Below are positions 17,760 through 26,863 of a DNA stretch of 32,516 bases, piece by piece. Under the pieces are notes generated by a model. That model was given only the letters and a program-made list of their open reading frames with translations, did not search any database and was not told the DNA's origin. The stretch comes from Actinomycetota bacterium (lineage in GTDB: Bacteria; Actinomycetota; Thermoleophilia; Miltoncostaeales; Miltoncostaeaceae): contig CAUJCX010000050.1 in assembly GCA_963169235.1 (NCBI GenBank), forward strand, positions 1-32,516. The letters run 5' to 3'. A program made the position numbers and the translations under genes. The number at the start of each line of letters is the position of its first letter. Position 1 is the first letter of the stretch.

Positions 17760-19381
17760 GGCACGTCACCCCCGCCCACCACGGCCTCGGCGGCGTGCGC
17801 CTCGCGCAGGTCGGACGCCAGCGAGAAGCCGCTGCGCGACAGCCGCTTGGCGCGGTACATGGCGTCGTCGGCCAGCCGCATGATCTGCTCGGGCGACGTG
17901 CTGCCCGTGCCCCAGGCGATGCCGACGCTGGTGCCGATGGGCACCTCGATGTCCTCCAGCGGCACGGGCCGGCTCAGGGTGAGGCACGCGCGCTTGGCCA
18001 CGGCGACGGCGTCTCCCAGCTCGGCTGGCCGGGTCAGCAGCACCACGAACTCGTCGCCCCCGAGGCGTGCCACGACGTCGCCGGCCCGCACGATCTCGCG
18101 CAGGCGCGTCGCGACGCGTCGCAGCACCTCGTCGCCGGCGTCGTGGCCGTGGGTGTCGTTGATCTGCTTGAAGCCGTTGAGGTCCAGGTACAACAGGCCG
18201 AACGGGGGGCCGCCACGCGCCGCGCGGGTCGACACGTCGGCCAGGCGCGCCAGCAGCTGCGCGCGGTTGGCCAGGCCGGTCATGGCGTCGTGCGTCGCGT
18301 CGTACTCCAGCCGCCGCGACCAGCGGGTGAGCTCGGCGAAGCGGCGGGCGGTGCCCCACGCCGCGCCGGCCTGCGCGATCAGCAGCGACAGCGCCTCCAC
18401 CCGGCTGGCGTCACGCGGCAGCTCGTCGGCGCTCCACGCACGCACGGCCAGCGGGTCCCCGTCGATGGTCCACGCCGGCACCACCACGCCGCCCGCGTAG
18501 CCCGTGAGGTGAAGCCACTGGTCCTCGGCGGCGTCGCCGCGGGTGCCCAGCACCACCGGCAGCGCCCGTGCGATCGCCTCGTCCAGGCCCATCGCGGGGT
18601 CCGGCTCGGGCGACGTCCCCTGACCGATGCCGTGCACGGGCATCCACACCCCGCCGGCCACGCGGCGGCACACGTCGACACGCACGAAACCCAGCGTGGT
18701 CGCCGCGCTGACGGTGGCGGCCATGACGCCGTCCGGCTCGGGCACGGCCGACAGCCGCGTCGCATGCCCGGCGACGGACTGCAGCTCGGCCGCGTGGCCG
18801 CGGGCGGCCATCAGCGTGTCGTGGGCCCGCTCCAGGTCGTCGCGCATGCGGGCCGCCACGTAGCCCGCGGGAAGCGCGAACGCCGCCACGGCGGCCAGCT
18901 GCTGCAGCCCCAGCCGCAGCATCTCGTCGTCGCCGCCGCCCATGCGCATGCGCAGGGAGATATACGCCAGGCTCACCACCAGCCATGCGACGGCCGCCGC
19001 GACGGGGCTCAGCGCCGCGGCGTCCAGCACGGGCATCAGCAGCGCCACCCACGCCAGCGGCGTGGCCGTCGGGTCCAGCAGCACGGCGCCGATCAGCGCC
19101 AGCGCGCCGTCCACCAGCGCCTGGCCCACCCGCACCGCCGCCGGCTCGGCGCGGCGCGGGGGCCGCACCACGCGGAAGGCGTTCCACGCGACGTTGAGGG
19201 CCGCCATCACCAGCACCACCACCACCGCGCCCCGGGTCGCGACCACGTCGCCGCCCGCCGGGTTCATGGAGATCAGGGTCGCGAAGACCAGCGACAAGAT
19301 CACCCGCACCAGGCGCAGGCCTCGTGCGAGCGTCTCGTCGCCTACGTGGAAGCTCTCGCGATGTAGGCGGCGGTGCGGCAA
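17756..19381 (-). CDS. Membrane GAF-GGDEF diguanylate cyclase
   Basis: Diguanylate cyclases condense two GTP into the second messenger c-di-GMP. The 541-residue protein has about six N-terminal membrane segments (about 22-178), a GAF-like region (about 205-345) and a C-terminal GGDEF domain (about 360-520). The catalytic motif GGDEF is intact at 441-445, and the product-inhibition site RAGD (432-435) lies exactly five residues ahead of it, as in allosterically inhibited family members. The DAMTGLANR start of the domain and the LDLNGFKQIND strand are also typical. The TTG start is chosen because GAGG lies four bases upstream and no better start precedes the first membrane segment; GTG codons inside that segment would be poor. 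It is the first gene of the operon with the kinase-like sensor and the giant adhesin. Confidence 0.93.
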   Translation of the reverse strand: MPHRRLHRESFHVGDETLARGLRLVRVILSLVFATLISMNPAGGDVVATRGAVVVVLVMAALNVAWNAFRVVRPPRRAEPAAVRVGQALVDGALALIGAVLLDPTATPLAWVALLMPVLDAAALSPVAAAVAWLVVSLAYISLRMRMGGGDDEMLRLGLQQLAAVAAFALPAGYVAARMRDDLERAHDTLMAARGHAAELQSVAGHATRLSAVPEPDGVMAATVSAATTLGFVRVDVCRRVAGGVWMPVHGIGQGTSPEPDPAMGLDEAIARALPVVLGTRGDAAEDQWLHLTGYAGGVVVPAWTIDGDPLAVRAWSADELPRDASRVEALSLLIAQAGAAWGTARRFAELTRWSRRLEYDATHDAMTGLANRAQLLARLADVSTRAARGGPPFGLLYLDLNGFKQINDTHGHDAGDEVLRRVATRLREIVRAGDVVARLGGDEFVVLLTRPAELGDAVAVAKRACLTLSRPVPLEDIEVPIGTSVGIAWGTGSTSPEQIMRLADDAMYRAKRLSRSGFSLASDLREAHAAEAVVGGGDVP

Positions 19382-19450
19382 TGATCCTCGGGCGGCGCGC
19401 GTCCGGCGTGCCGGTCGCGCTCCAGGGCTGGGTACGGTTTCCCTACGCCC

Positions 19451-19477
19451 GTATCGGCATCCCGAAGGCCGATTTGA
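19451..19477 (-). promoter_or_regulatory. Candidate sigma-28 (FliA/WhiG-type) promoter of the GGDEF-adhesin operon
   Basis: On the minus strand, TCAA (19477-19474) is followed by exactly 15 bases and GCCGATAC (19458-19451). The established sigma-28 consensus is TAAA-N15-GCCGATAA, so 3 of 4 and 7 of 8 positions match. The -10 box ends 69 bases before the TTG start at 19381. The same bases contain an inverted repeat ATCGGC-N9-GCCGAT (19473-19453), so a repressor or activator operator is an alternative reading. Confidence 0.5.
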
Positions 19478-19743
19478 CTAATTCACGCGATTTCGGGGCC
19501 GCCCGTCGCGGGGTGGGCGCGAAGGACGTCCCGGCGGGCGCCACCCCCGGGGGCGCGTGCGCCGTGACGGCGCGTCCACGCACCGGGCTCACGGGCACGA
19601 TGGGCGCCCGTTTCCCCTGCATCGAGCGGGTTCCCGTCGCGATCTCCGATGCCACGCGAGCCACGCCGACGGGTCGCCGAGCGGCGGCGAGTGGTGTCGC
19701 ACAGACAGGTCGTGCCCCGCCGCACCGCCGGCCCCCAGAACGG

Positions 19744-19778
19744 CCACGGGCGGGACGCATGACGCGCCCCGCCCGTGG
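19744..19778. terminator. Perfect 11-bp hairpin, second terminator-like element after groEL
   Basis: CCACGGGCGGG (19744-19754) and CCCGCCCGTGG (19768-19778) pair perfectly around a 13-base loop. It lies 77 bases beyond the groEL stop. No T-run follows on either strand, so it may act as a factor-assisted terminator or as an mRNA 3'-end stabiliser. Confidence 0.55.
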
Positions 19779-19823
19779 ACCTCACACACCTGCCGCCGCG
19801 TCCGAGGACGCGGGTCCCGCCGG

Positions 19824-19846
19824 GAACCCCGCAGAAACCGGGGTTC
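19824..19846 (-). terminator. Terminator-like hairpin directly after groEL
   Basis: GAACCCCG (19824-19831) and CGGGGTTC (19839-19846) form an 8-bp stem with a 7-base loop. It starts nine bases past the groEL stop codon. No clear T-run follows, as is usual for terminators in GC-rich actinobacteria. Confidence 0.65.
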
Positions 19847-19854
19847 TCCGCCTG

Positions 19855-21504
<1,650 letters not shown>

Positions 21505-21560
21505 TCAAGTCCTCTCGTGGAAGTGTGTGCGTCCTTCGCGGTTCCCCTGAAGGGAGGCCG

Positions 21561-21848
21561 TCAGGCCTCGACCTTGGCGAGGATGTCGTGCTCGGACAGG
21601 ATCAGCAGGTCCTCACCGTCGACCTTGATCTCGGTGCCGCCGTACTTGGAGTAGATGACCTCGTCACCCTCCGCGACGTCCAGCGCCACGCGCGCGCCGT
21701 CGACGAAGCGTCCGTCACCTGCCGCCAGCACCTTGCCGCGCTGCGGCTTCTCCTTGGCGGTGTCGGGCAGCACCAGGCCGCTCGCCGTGACCTCTTCCTG
21801 CTCCACGGCCTTCACGATCACGCGGTCGCCCAGCGGCTTAAGCTTCAT
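21561..21848 (-). CDS. groES: 10-kDa co-chaperonin GroES (Hsp10)
   Basis: GroES is the heptameric lid that closes the GroEL chamber. The 95-residue protein begins [13 protein letters not shown], has the mobile loop (TASGLVLPD, about 22-30) that docks on GroEL and the conserved end DILAKVEA. The ATG at 21848 is chosen because GGGAGG lies just upstream and the conserved N-terminus starts there; the frame is open further upstream to about 21911 but would run into the CIRCE operator. It is the first gene of groES-groEL and is preceded by CIRCE at 21905-21931, so repression by HrcA is expected. Confidence 0.98.
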   Translation of the reverse strand: MKLKPLGDRVIVKAVEQEEVTASGLVLPDTAKEKPQRGKVLAAGDGRFVDGARVALDVAEGDEVIYSKYGGTEIKVDGEDLLILSEHDILAKVEA

Positions 21849-21904
21849 GCATCCTCCCGGATGTCCCGGTTCATCGGTTTCGCGGCGGCCTCGGCGGCCG
21901 CCGT

Positions 21905-21931
21905 TTGGCACTCACGCTCATCGAGTGCCAA
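21905..21931. promoter_or_regulatory. CIRCE operator (HrcA binding site) of groES-groEL
   Basis: TTGGCACTC (21905-21913), nine bases, then GAGTGCCAA (21923-21931) form a perfect inverted repeat. The established CIRCE consensus is TTAGCACTC-N9-GAGTGCTAA; here position 3 and its partner have both changed, so symmetry is kept. It lies 57 bases before the groES ATG. Confidence 0.93.
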
Positions 21932-21934
21932 GGC

Positions 21935-21963
21935 ACACTAGCGAAGCGACGATTCCATCGCCA
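21935..21963 (-). promoter_or_regulatory. Candidate housekeeping promoter of groES-groEL
   Basis: Minus-strand TAGTGT (21940-21935) is a plausible -10 box, with a weak -35 (TGGCGA, 21963-21958) 17 bases upstream. The start point would then fall inside CIRCE, the arrangement expected for HrcA repression. The -35 matches the consensus at only three of six bases. Confidence 0.4.
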
Positions 21964-22047
21964 GTGGCACGGTCACTTTTTGGCAGTCGTCTTAGCCGAG
22001 CGCCAACACAGCGGCCGCAAGCAGCCCCTGAGGCGCGCCGACGGGGG

Positions 22048-22758
22048 CTAGAGAAGCGCGGGGAGCGCGATCGACAGCGCGGCCAGCGCCAGCGCGCCCA
22101 GTGCGCCCAGCGGCACCCCGCCGTGGCCGCGATGGCGCCACAGGGCCACGGCGACGGCGGCCGACGCCACGCCGGCCAGGGCCACCAGCACCACCTGTGC
22201 CACCGGGAAGAGGTCGCGGCTGAACGCGACGCCCGCCAGCACGCACGTCAGCAGGCCGGCGAACCACACCGCGTCGAAGCCCGACGCGTCCACGTCGCCC
22301 ACGCCGCGGGCGCGCACCACCCGCACCGCCTCCTCGCCCACCCACACCGCGAACACGATGTCCCACACCATCAGCAGCAGCGTCGACCGCGGACGCGGGC
22401 CGCTGATCGCCAGGTAATCGCGGGCCATCAGCAGGCCCACCACCAGCGCGACCGCGGCGGCGGCCAGCAGCACCACGGCGGCGGCGCGCCACGCGGCGTG
22501 GGCGCCCGGGGCGGGTTCGTCCCCCGGCGACGGGCGTGCGTAGACGCGGGTGCCCGACGCGGCCATGCGCCGCACCACCAGCAGGCCGGCCACGAACACC
22601 ACCGCGCCCGCTGCGGCGCCCACCAGCGCCGGGGTGGCGGCCTGCGACGGGTAGTCGCCGCCCAGCCGCAGTGCGTTGTAGACGATCAGCCATCCGCCCA
22701 GCACGCAGCCGACGGCCCACCACGCCAGCCGGGACACACCCGACCGGGCCTCGCTCAT
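22048..22758 (-). CDS. Multi-pass membrane protein of unknown function
   Basis: The 236-residue protein begins [14 protein letters not shown]. Its ATG at 22758 overlaps the rdgB stop in an ATGA, which decides the start over the longer open frame. About seven hydrophobic segments are visible (starting near residues 11, 38, 76, 110, 142, 165 and 203), with little loop sequence between them. One conserved-looking acidic pair sits in VWVGEEAVRVVRARG. I recognise no family. It is the last gene of the rph-rdgB operon and is probably translated by coupling to rdgB, but nothing links it to nucleotide metabolism beyond position. Small hydrophobic proteins of this kind are often annotated only as hypothetical. 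Confidence 0.8.
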   Translation of the reverse strand: MSEARSGVSRLAWWAVGCVLGGWLIVYNALRLGGDYPSQAATPALVGAAAGAVVFVAGLLVVRRMAASGTRVYARPSPGDEPAPGAHAAWRAAAVVLLAAAAVALVVGLLMARDYLAISGPRPRSTLLLMVWDIVFAVWVGEEAVRVVRARGVGDVDASGFDAVWFAGLLTCVLAGVAFSRDLFPVAQVVLVALAGVASAAVAVALWRHRGHGGVPLGALGALALAALSIALPALL

Positions 22759-23342
22759 GCGGCGTCCGCGGCGAAGCCCAGCAGGCGCGCCATGCCACGG
22801 GCGGCGCGGCCGCGATGGGAGATGCGGTTCTTCTCGTCGGCGCTCATCTGGGCCATGCTGCGCTCGTCGTCGAGGGGCACGAAGACCGGATCGTAGCCGA
22901 AGCCCCGTTCCCCCATCACCGCGGGGGCGATGTGGCCGGCCAGCGTCCCCTGGCTGACGCGCATCGAGCCGTCCGCCGCCAGGGCCACCAGCACGCACAG
23001 GAACGCGGCCCGGCGGTCGTCGCTGCCCTCCAGCTCGCGCAGGAGCAGGGCGTTGTTGTCGGCGAACGTGGCGTCCTCGCCGGCATAGCGGGCCGAGTAG
23101 ACGCCGGGACGGCCGTCGAGGGCCCGCACCGCCAGGCCCGAGTCGTCGGCCACCACCAGCGTGTCGTCGCCCACCAGCGGCCGCAGCGCGGTGGCCTTGA
23201 TCAGCGCGTTCTGCACCAGCGTGGTGCCCGTCTCGTCCGGGTCGAAGCCGTCAGGGGCCACGTCGATGTCCACCCGTCCGCCCCACATGCGGGTGAACTC
23301 CTCGGCCTTGTGGGGGTTCCCGGTGGCGAGCGCGATCTTCAC
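22755..23342 (-). CDS. rdgB: RdgB/HAM1-type dITP/XTP pyrophosphatase
   Basis: This enzyme cleaves non-canonical purine NTPs (dITP, ITP, XTP) to the monophosphate and pyrophosphate, keeping them out of DNA and RNA. The 195-residue protein has the family's usual length. It shows the N-terminal substrate loop [15 protein letters not shown] (about 2-16), the catalytic acidic motif [18 protein letters not shown] (about 64-81), the [10 protein letters not shown] segment (about 148-157) and the closing [10 protein letters not shown]. The GTG at 23342 overlaps the rph stop in a GTGA and sits exactly at the conserved start. Adjacency of rph and rdgB is common in bacteria. Confidence 0.97.
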   Translation of the reverse strand: MKIALATGNPHKAEEFTRMWGGRVDIDVAPDGFDPDETGTTLVQNALIKATALRPLVGDDTLVVADDSGLAVRALDGRPGVYSARYAGEDATFADNNALLLRELEGSDDRRAAFLCVLVALAADGSMRVSQGTLAGHIAPAVMGERGFGYDPVFVPLDDERSMAQMSADEKNRISHRGRAARGMARLLGFAADAA

Positions 23343-24067
23343 GACGCGCCGAGCGCCTCGCGCTGCGTCTCGATCATCTGCGCGATGCCGGCGGTGGCGA
23401 GGTCGAGCAGCGCGTCCATCTGGGTGCGCGGGAACACGGCCCCCTCGGCGCTGGCCTGCACCTCCACGATGCCCCCGGACGCGGTCATCACCACGTTCGC
23501 GTCGGCGTCGGCGCGCGAGTCCTCCGCGTACGCCAGGTCGAGGCGCGGCTCGCCGTCGACGATGCCCACGCTGATGGCCGCCACGGCCTCGCGCACGGGC
23601 GAGCGCTCCAGCTTGCCCTGGGCGATGAGGCCCGCGACGGCGAGCTCGAGCGCGACGTACGCGCCGCAGATGGACGCGCAGCGCGTGCCGCCGTCGGCGG
23701 TCAGCACGTCGCAGTCGATCCACACGGTGCGCTCACCCAGGGCGTCCAGGTCGACCACGGCCCGCAGCGCGCGGCCGATGAGGCGCTGGATCTCCGACGA
23801 GCGCCCGTCCAGCTTGCCGCGGCTGATGTCGCGTGCCTTCCGCGAGCCCGTGGAGGCGGGCAGCATGCCGTACTCGGCCGTCAGCCAGCCCTTGCCGGTG
23901 CCGCGGCGCCAGCCCGGGACGCCCTCCTCGACGGACGCGGTGCAGATGACGCGGGTCTCGCCCACGGCGACCAGCGCGCTGCCGGCCGCGGTGGGTACGA
24001 AGCCGGTGGTGAGTGTGACGGGGCGCAGCTGGGAGGGCGTGCGGCCGTCGGGGCGCGGGGTGCTCAT
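23339..24067 (-). CDS. rph: Ribonuclease PH
   Basis: RNase PH is a phosphate-dependent 3'-5' exoribonuclease that trims tRNA 3' ends and acts as a hexamer. The protein is 242 residues, typical for the family. It opens [19 protein letters not shown] and has the catalytic-site segments [14 protein letters not shown] and [13 protein letters not shown], the [12 protein letters not shown] motif and an [14 protein letters not shown] strand. The ATG at 24067 has a TATCGT -10-like box nine bases upstream (24082-24077), so the transcript may have almost no leader. It heads the rph-rdgB-membrane protein operon, whose genes overlap by four bases at each junction, and is divergent from the sigma-factor gene. 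Confidence 0.97.
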   Translation of the reverse strand: MSTPRPDGRTPSQLRPVTLTTGFVPTAAGSALVAVGETRVICTASVEEGVPGWRRGTGKGWLTAEYGMLPASTGSRKARDISRGKLDGRSSEIQRLIGRALRAVVDLDALGERTVWIDCDVLTADGGTRCASICGAYVALELAVAGLIAQGKLERSPVREAVAAISVGIVDGEPRLDLAYAEDSRADADANVVMTASGGIVEVQASAEGAVFPRTQMDALLDLATAGIAQMIETQREALGAS

Positions 24068-24076
24068 CGGGAACGC

Positions 24077-24082
24077 ACGATA
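24077..24082 (-). promoter_or_regulatory. Candidate -10 box of rph
   Basis: TATCGT on the minus strand ends nine bases before the rph ATG and fits the TANNNT pattern. No clear -35 was found. Confidence 0.45.
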
Positions 24083-24133
24083 CCGGTGCACGCGGTCGCC
24101 CGGCCGCGGCGCGCGGGACGGGTCCGGGTGCCT

Positions 24134-24139
24134 AAGATG
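24134..24139 (+). promoter_or_regulatory. Candidate -10 box of the sigma-factor operon (leaderless)
   Basis: TAAGAT ends six bases before the ATG at 24146, the spacing expected for a leaderless mRNA. This supports 24146 rather than the ATG at 24137, which overlaps the box. Confidence 0.5.
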
Positions 24140-24145
24140 ACGGCG

Positions 24146-24766
24146 ATGGCGACGGTCTCCCCCCACAACCCCTCCGATGCCTTCGCGGCGCGCCCGGTGG
24201 ACGACGACGCCGCGCGCGTCGCACGCGTCAAGCACGGCGACCTGCGGGCGTTCGAGGAGCTGGTGGTGCGCTACCGCGGCACCGCCGTGCGCATCGCCGC
24301 GGGCATCGTGGGCCGCGACGACGCCGAGGACGTGGCCCAGGACGCGTTCCTGCGGGCCCTGCACCGCATCGACTCGTTCCGGGCCGACGCGCCGTTCCGC
24401 GTGTGGCTCATGCGCATCGTCACCAACACGGCCCTCAACGCGAAGGCGCGGCGCCGGCCCATCCCGGTGGAGAACCCCGAGGAGCCCGAGCCGTCGCCGG
24501 AGGGCGAGGCGCTGTCCCCGGCGTCGCTGCTGGAGCGCTCCGAGGCGCGCGAGCGGCTGGCGTCCAAGATCACGCTGCTGCGCCCCGAGCACCGCGCCGT
24601 GTTGGTGCTGCGCGACCTGGAGGGCCTGTCGTACGGCGACATCGCCGAGGTGGTCGACGTGCCCATCGGCACCGTGAAGGGGCGCCTGCACCGCGCCCGG
24701 GCCGAGCTGGTCGACCTGCTGCGGCACAACACGTACGACTGGGAGCTGCCGGCCGATGGCGCCTGA
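24146..24766 (+). CDS. ECF-type RNA polymerase sigma factor
   Basis: ECF sigma factors direct RNA polymerase to stress-specific promoters. The 206-residue protein has region 2 (about 33-103), including [20 protein letters not shown] and the DNA-melting segment [16 protein letters not shown] Pro/Glu-rich linker follows, then region 4 (about 136-190) with [19 protein letters not shown] and the helix-turn-helix [21 protein letters not shown]. The ATG at 24146 is chosen from the -10 box just upstream; 24137 is an alternative. It overlaps the next gene by 11 bases and leads a three-gene operon with an 89-residue protein and an MscS-like channel. No zinc-type anti-sigma factor (HxxxCxxC) is encoded beside it, so its control is not evident. 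Confidence 0.93.
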   Translation: MATVSPHNPSDAFAARPVDDDAARVARVKHGDLRAFEELVVRYRGTAVRIAAGIVGRDDAEDVAQDAFLRALHRIDSFRADAPFRVWLMRIVTNTALNAKARRRPIPVENPEEPEPSPEGEALSPASLLERSEARERLASKITLLRPEHRAVLVLRDLEGLSYGDIAEVVDVPIGTVKGRLHRARAELVDLLRHNTYDWELPADGA

Positions 24767-25025
24767 CGACCCGGACGCGCCCGGCCCCGCGGACCCGCCC
24801 GCCTCCGCCCTCGAGCGCCGCATCGGCGAGCTGCTGGCGCTGGTGCGTGACGATCCGCTCGACGCCGACCCCCGCCGCACCGACGAGACCATGCGCACCG
24901 CCCGCTGGCAGGTGGGCACGCGCCGGTTCCTGCACGGGGGCCACGGGTTCCTGGCGGCCTTCGGCGACGCCGTCGCCACGCTCCTGCGCCTGCGGCGCCA
25001 CGACACCCGAGGGGGGAACGACTGA
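24756..25025 (+). CDS. Small hydrophilic protein of unknown function, sigma-factor operon
   Basis: The protein is 89 residues and starts at an ATG that lies 11 bases inside the sigma-factor gene. Its TGA overlaps the ATG of the channel gene by one base (TGATG). An acidic, Pro-rich N-terminus (about 1-17) is followed by a likely helix [14 protein letters not shown], an Arg/Asp-rich middle and a second amphipathic helix [17 protein letters not shown]. There is no membrane segment, cysteine or recognisable domain. Tight overlaps on both sides make it very likely a real, co-translated gene. It could modulate the sigma factor or the channel, but the sequence itself does not show this. Confidence 0.75.
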   Translation: MAPDDPDAPGPADPPASALERRIGELLALVRDDPLDADPRRTDETMRTARWQVGTRRFLHGGHGFLAAFGDAVATLLRLRRHDTRGGND

Positions 25026-25834
25026 TGGAGATCCTGCACTCGGCCGGCACGTCCCTGGGGGCGTTCCTGCCGCGGCTCGGTGCCGCGCTCGCCATCCTCA
25101 TCGCCGGTCTCATCGCGGCCCGCATCCTCAGCAAGATCGTGGTGCGCGTGCTGGAGGGCGCCGGGGTCGACAAGCTCGCCGACCGCTGGGGCGCGGGCGA
25201 GTCGCTCAGCCGCGTCGGCCTGGGATCGAGCGTCTCGGCGCTGATCGCCGGCATCACCCGCATCGTCGTGCTGTTCCTGGTGATCGTCATCGCGGTGTCG
25301 GTGCTGGGCCTGCCGGCGCTGAACGACGCCATCACCCAGGCCATCCTGTTCTTGCCCCGCCTGCTGGTCGCCATCGTGATCCTGGCGGCGGGCACGCTTG
25401 CCAGCGGAGCCGTGCGCGACCGCATCGACGCGGTGTGCGAGCAGATGAACGTGGCGGGACCGATGGGCGTGATGGCGCAGGTGCTGATCCTGCTCGTCAC
25501 GGTGATCGTGGCGGCGTCCATGGTGGGCATCCCCACCCTGTTCCTCATCCTGGTGGCCACCACCGTCGTCGCGGGCGTGGCGCTCACGGCGGCGCTGGCG
25601 TTCGGGCTCGGCAGCCGCGGCGTGGTCGACCACTTCACGGCCGGCCGCTACGTCAGCGAGCAGGTGCGGGTGGGCGACCACCTGCGGGTGGGCGACTCCG
25701 AGGGCGTGGTGCGGCAGCTCACCAGCGCCGCCGTGGTGCTCGACCCGGGCGACGGGCGACTTCTGCGCGTGCCCAACCGCGACATCCTCGACCAGATCGT
25801 GGAGATCCGGCCCGCCGGGGAGCCCGCCGCGTAG
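25025..25834 (+). CDS. MscS-like small-conductance mechanosensitive channel
   Basis: MscS-type channels open under membrane tension and release solutes on osmotic downshock. The 269-residue protein has about five hydrophobic segments (about 13-38, 67-95, 106-127, 151-169, 172-200). The last is rich in Ala/Gly and ends [11 protein letters not shown], like the pore-lining helix of MscS. After it comes a beta-type cytoplasmic domain with [20 protein letters not shown] and the end [13 protein letters not shown], matching the MscS beta-domain pattern. The large C-terminal alpha/beta chamber of E. coli MscS is missing, so this is a short form. It is the last gene of the sigma-factor operon, suggesting envelope or osmotic stress as the theme. 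Confidence 0.88.
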   Translation: MEILHSAGTSLGAFLPRLGAALAILIAGLIAARILSKIVVRVLEGAGVDKLADRWGAGESLSRVGLGSSVSALIAGITRIVVLFLVIVIAVSVLGLPALNDAITQAILFLPRLLVAIVILAAGTLASGAVRDRIDAVCEQMNVAGPMGVMAQVLILLVTVIVAASMVGIPTLFLILVATTVVAGVALTAALAFGLGSRGVVDHFTAGRYVSEQVRVGDHLRVGDSEGVVRQLTSAAVVLDPGDGRLLRVPNRDILDQIVEIRPAGEPAA

Positions 25835-25936
25835 CCGCATCGTGCGAGAGGCGGTGAGGTGCGACGCCCCGGTCCCTTGCCCCGTCCGGTTCGCCGTTCC
25901 TCGCCGCCCTCGCGCGCCCGGGACGTCGCCCGGGCG

Positions 25937-25956
25937 GGGAGGGGTCACGCCCTCCC
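25937..25956. terminator. Terminator-like hairpin after the channel gene
   Basis: GGGAGGG (25937-25943) and CCCTCCC (25950-25956) pair around a six-base loop, about 100 bases past the channel stop. A second stem CCCGGG/CCCGGG lies just upstream. No T-run follows. The rest of the 25835-26061 gap shows nothing else I can name. Confidence 0.4.
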
Positions 25957-26061
25957 GGGGATGTAGACAGCGCCCGCGCCCGGATGGTTACGCGCCGCCG
26001 CACAACTCATGGGCTACCGTCCGGGGAACACCGCTTTCGCCACCGACGAGAGGAGCCCCGC

Positions 26062-26817
26062 GTGCCCGGCACGCCCGCCGACGTGGCCCAGGTCCTCCGC
26101 GACGCCACGCACGCCATCGCCCTCACCGGGGCCGGGATGTCGACCGAGAGCGGCATCCCCGACTTCCGCTCCGCCGGGGGCGTGTGGGAGAAGTACGACC
26201 CCATGGAGGTGGGGTCGCTGGCGACGTTCATGTCCGACCCCCAGCGGTTCTGGGACTTCCACCGCCCGCGCGTCGGCATGCTGAGCGACGCGAAGCCCAA
26301 CCCCGCCCACCTGGCGCTGGCCGAGCTCGAGCGCCGCGGGGTGCTGAAGGCGGTGATCACCCAGAACATCGACGGCCTGCACCGGGCCGGCGGCTCGCAG
26401 GAGGTCATCGAGGTGCACGGCGCGATGGACCGCGGCATGTGCCTGCGCTGCGACGCCCGGGTGTCCATGGACGAGCTGCTCGCCCGCGCCGACGCCGCCG
26501 AGGACGGCGTGCCGCGCTGCACCCAGTGCGGCTTCCAGATGAAGAGCGGCGTGGTGATGTTCGGCGAGCCACTGCCCGAGGAGGCGATCAGCCGCGCGTA
26601 CGACCACGCGATGAAGGCCGACGTGGTGCTGGTGGCCGGGTCGTCGCTGGCGGTGACGCCCGTCAACCAGATCCCCGGGATGGTGCTCGACCGCGGCGGC
26701 ACCGTGATGATCCTCACCGAGAGCGACACGCCGTACGACCGGCAGTGCGCCGTGCGCCTGCGGGGCCGGGTGGGCACCGACCTGCCCGCCGTGGTGGCCG
26801 CGCTCGGGGAGACCTGA
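26062..26817 (+). CDS. Sirtuin NAD-dependent protein deacylase (CobB/Sir2 family)
   Basis: Sirtuins remove acetyl or other acyl groups from lysines while consuming NAD. The 251-residue protein has the NAD-binding motif TGAGMSTESGIPDFRS (22-37), TQNIDGLH (100-107) and the catalytic histidine in EVHG (H119). Zinc ligands are C127 and C130 (CLRC) and C153 and C156 (CTQC). GVVMFGE and the GSSLAVTPVNQIP strand that binds the NAD ribose are also present. The GTG at 26062 is chosen because GAGAGGAG lies six bases upstream; the frame is open earlier but without a ribosome site. Substrate specificity cannot be read here: no clear Ala-x14-Tyr-x2-Arg desuccinylase pattern is obvious. It appears monocistronic and ends at a strong hairpin shared with leuA. 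Confidence 0.96.
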   Translation: MPGTPADVAQVLRDATHAIALTGAGMSTESGIPDFRSAGGVWEKYDPMEVGSLATFMSDPQRFWDFHRPRVGMLSDAKPNPAHLALAELERRGVLKAVITQNIDGLHRAGGSQEVIEVHGAMDRGMCLRCDARVSMDELLARADAAEDGVPRCTQCGFQMKSGVVMFGEPLPEEAISRAYDHAMKADVVLVAGSSLAVTPVNQIPGMVLDRGGTVMILTESDTPYDRQCAVRLRGRVGTDLPAVVAALGET

Positions 26818-26855
26818 GGGGAGGCCCGCGGCGCGGTGCGCGCCCGGGCCTCCCC
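26818..26855. terminator. Bidirectional terminator hairpin between sirtuin gene and leuA
   Basis: GGGGAGGCCCG (26818-26828) pairs with CGGGCCTCCCC (26845-26855). The loop itself folds further as GGCGCG/CGCGCC (26830-26844) after one unpaired C, giving about 17 bp in all. It begins at the base after the sirtuin stop and ends eight bases before the leuA stop. Confidence 0.85.
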
Positions 26856-26863
26856 CGCCGTCG

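Larger units (their letters stand above)
19382..19854. other. 473-base gene-free region between groEL and the GGDEF operon
   Basis: It holds the post-groEL hairpins (19824-19846 and 19744-19778), a small hairpin TCGCCG/CGGCGA (19674-19690), and the candidate promoter at 19451-19477 inside a conspicuously AT-richer patch (about 19470-19495). Short open frames of about 100 codons cross it, but they have no recognisable protein features and are probably chance openings in GC-rich DNA. No tRNA or known riboswitch was recognised. Confidence 0.6.

Noticed and set aside
16480-17769. The adhesin frame stays open upstream to 17769, which would give a 3,138-residue protein.
   Set aside because: The extra 430 residues lie out of frame over the kinase-like gene and look like shadow sequence. 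A signal peptide begins exactly at the GTG at 16479.
19381-19450. GGGAAACC in the leader of the GGDEF gene suggested a c-di-GMP (GEMM) riboswitch.
   Set aside because: The leader is only about 70 bases, and the second conserved stem with its GGGACGCAAAGCC-like core was not found.
19443-19785. Minus-strand frames of about 100 codons in the gap after groEL.
   Set aside because: They have no recognisable features, overlap the strong hairpin and promoter candidate, and several frames are open at once.
21849-21911. N-terminal extension of GroES starting at about 21911.
   Set aside because: It would begin inside CIRCE and adds residues not seen in GroES; the canonical MKLKPLGDR start has its own ribosome site.
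22022-22046. GCCCC/GGGGC stem after the rph operon as a terminator.
   Set aside because: Only five base pairs around a 15-base loop, which is too weak in this GC background.
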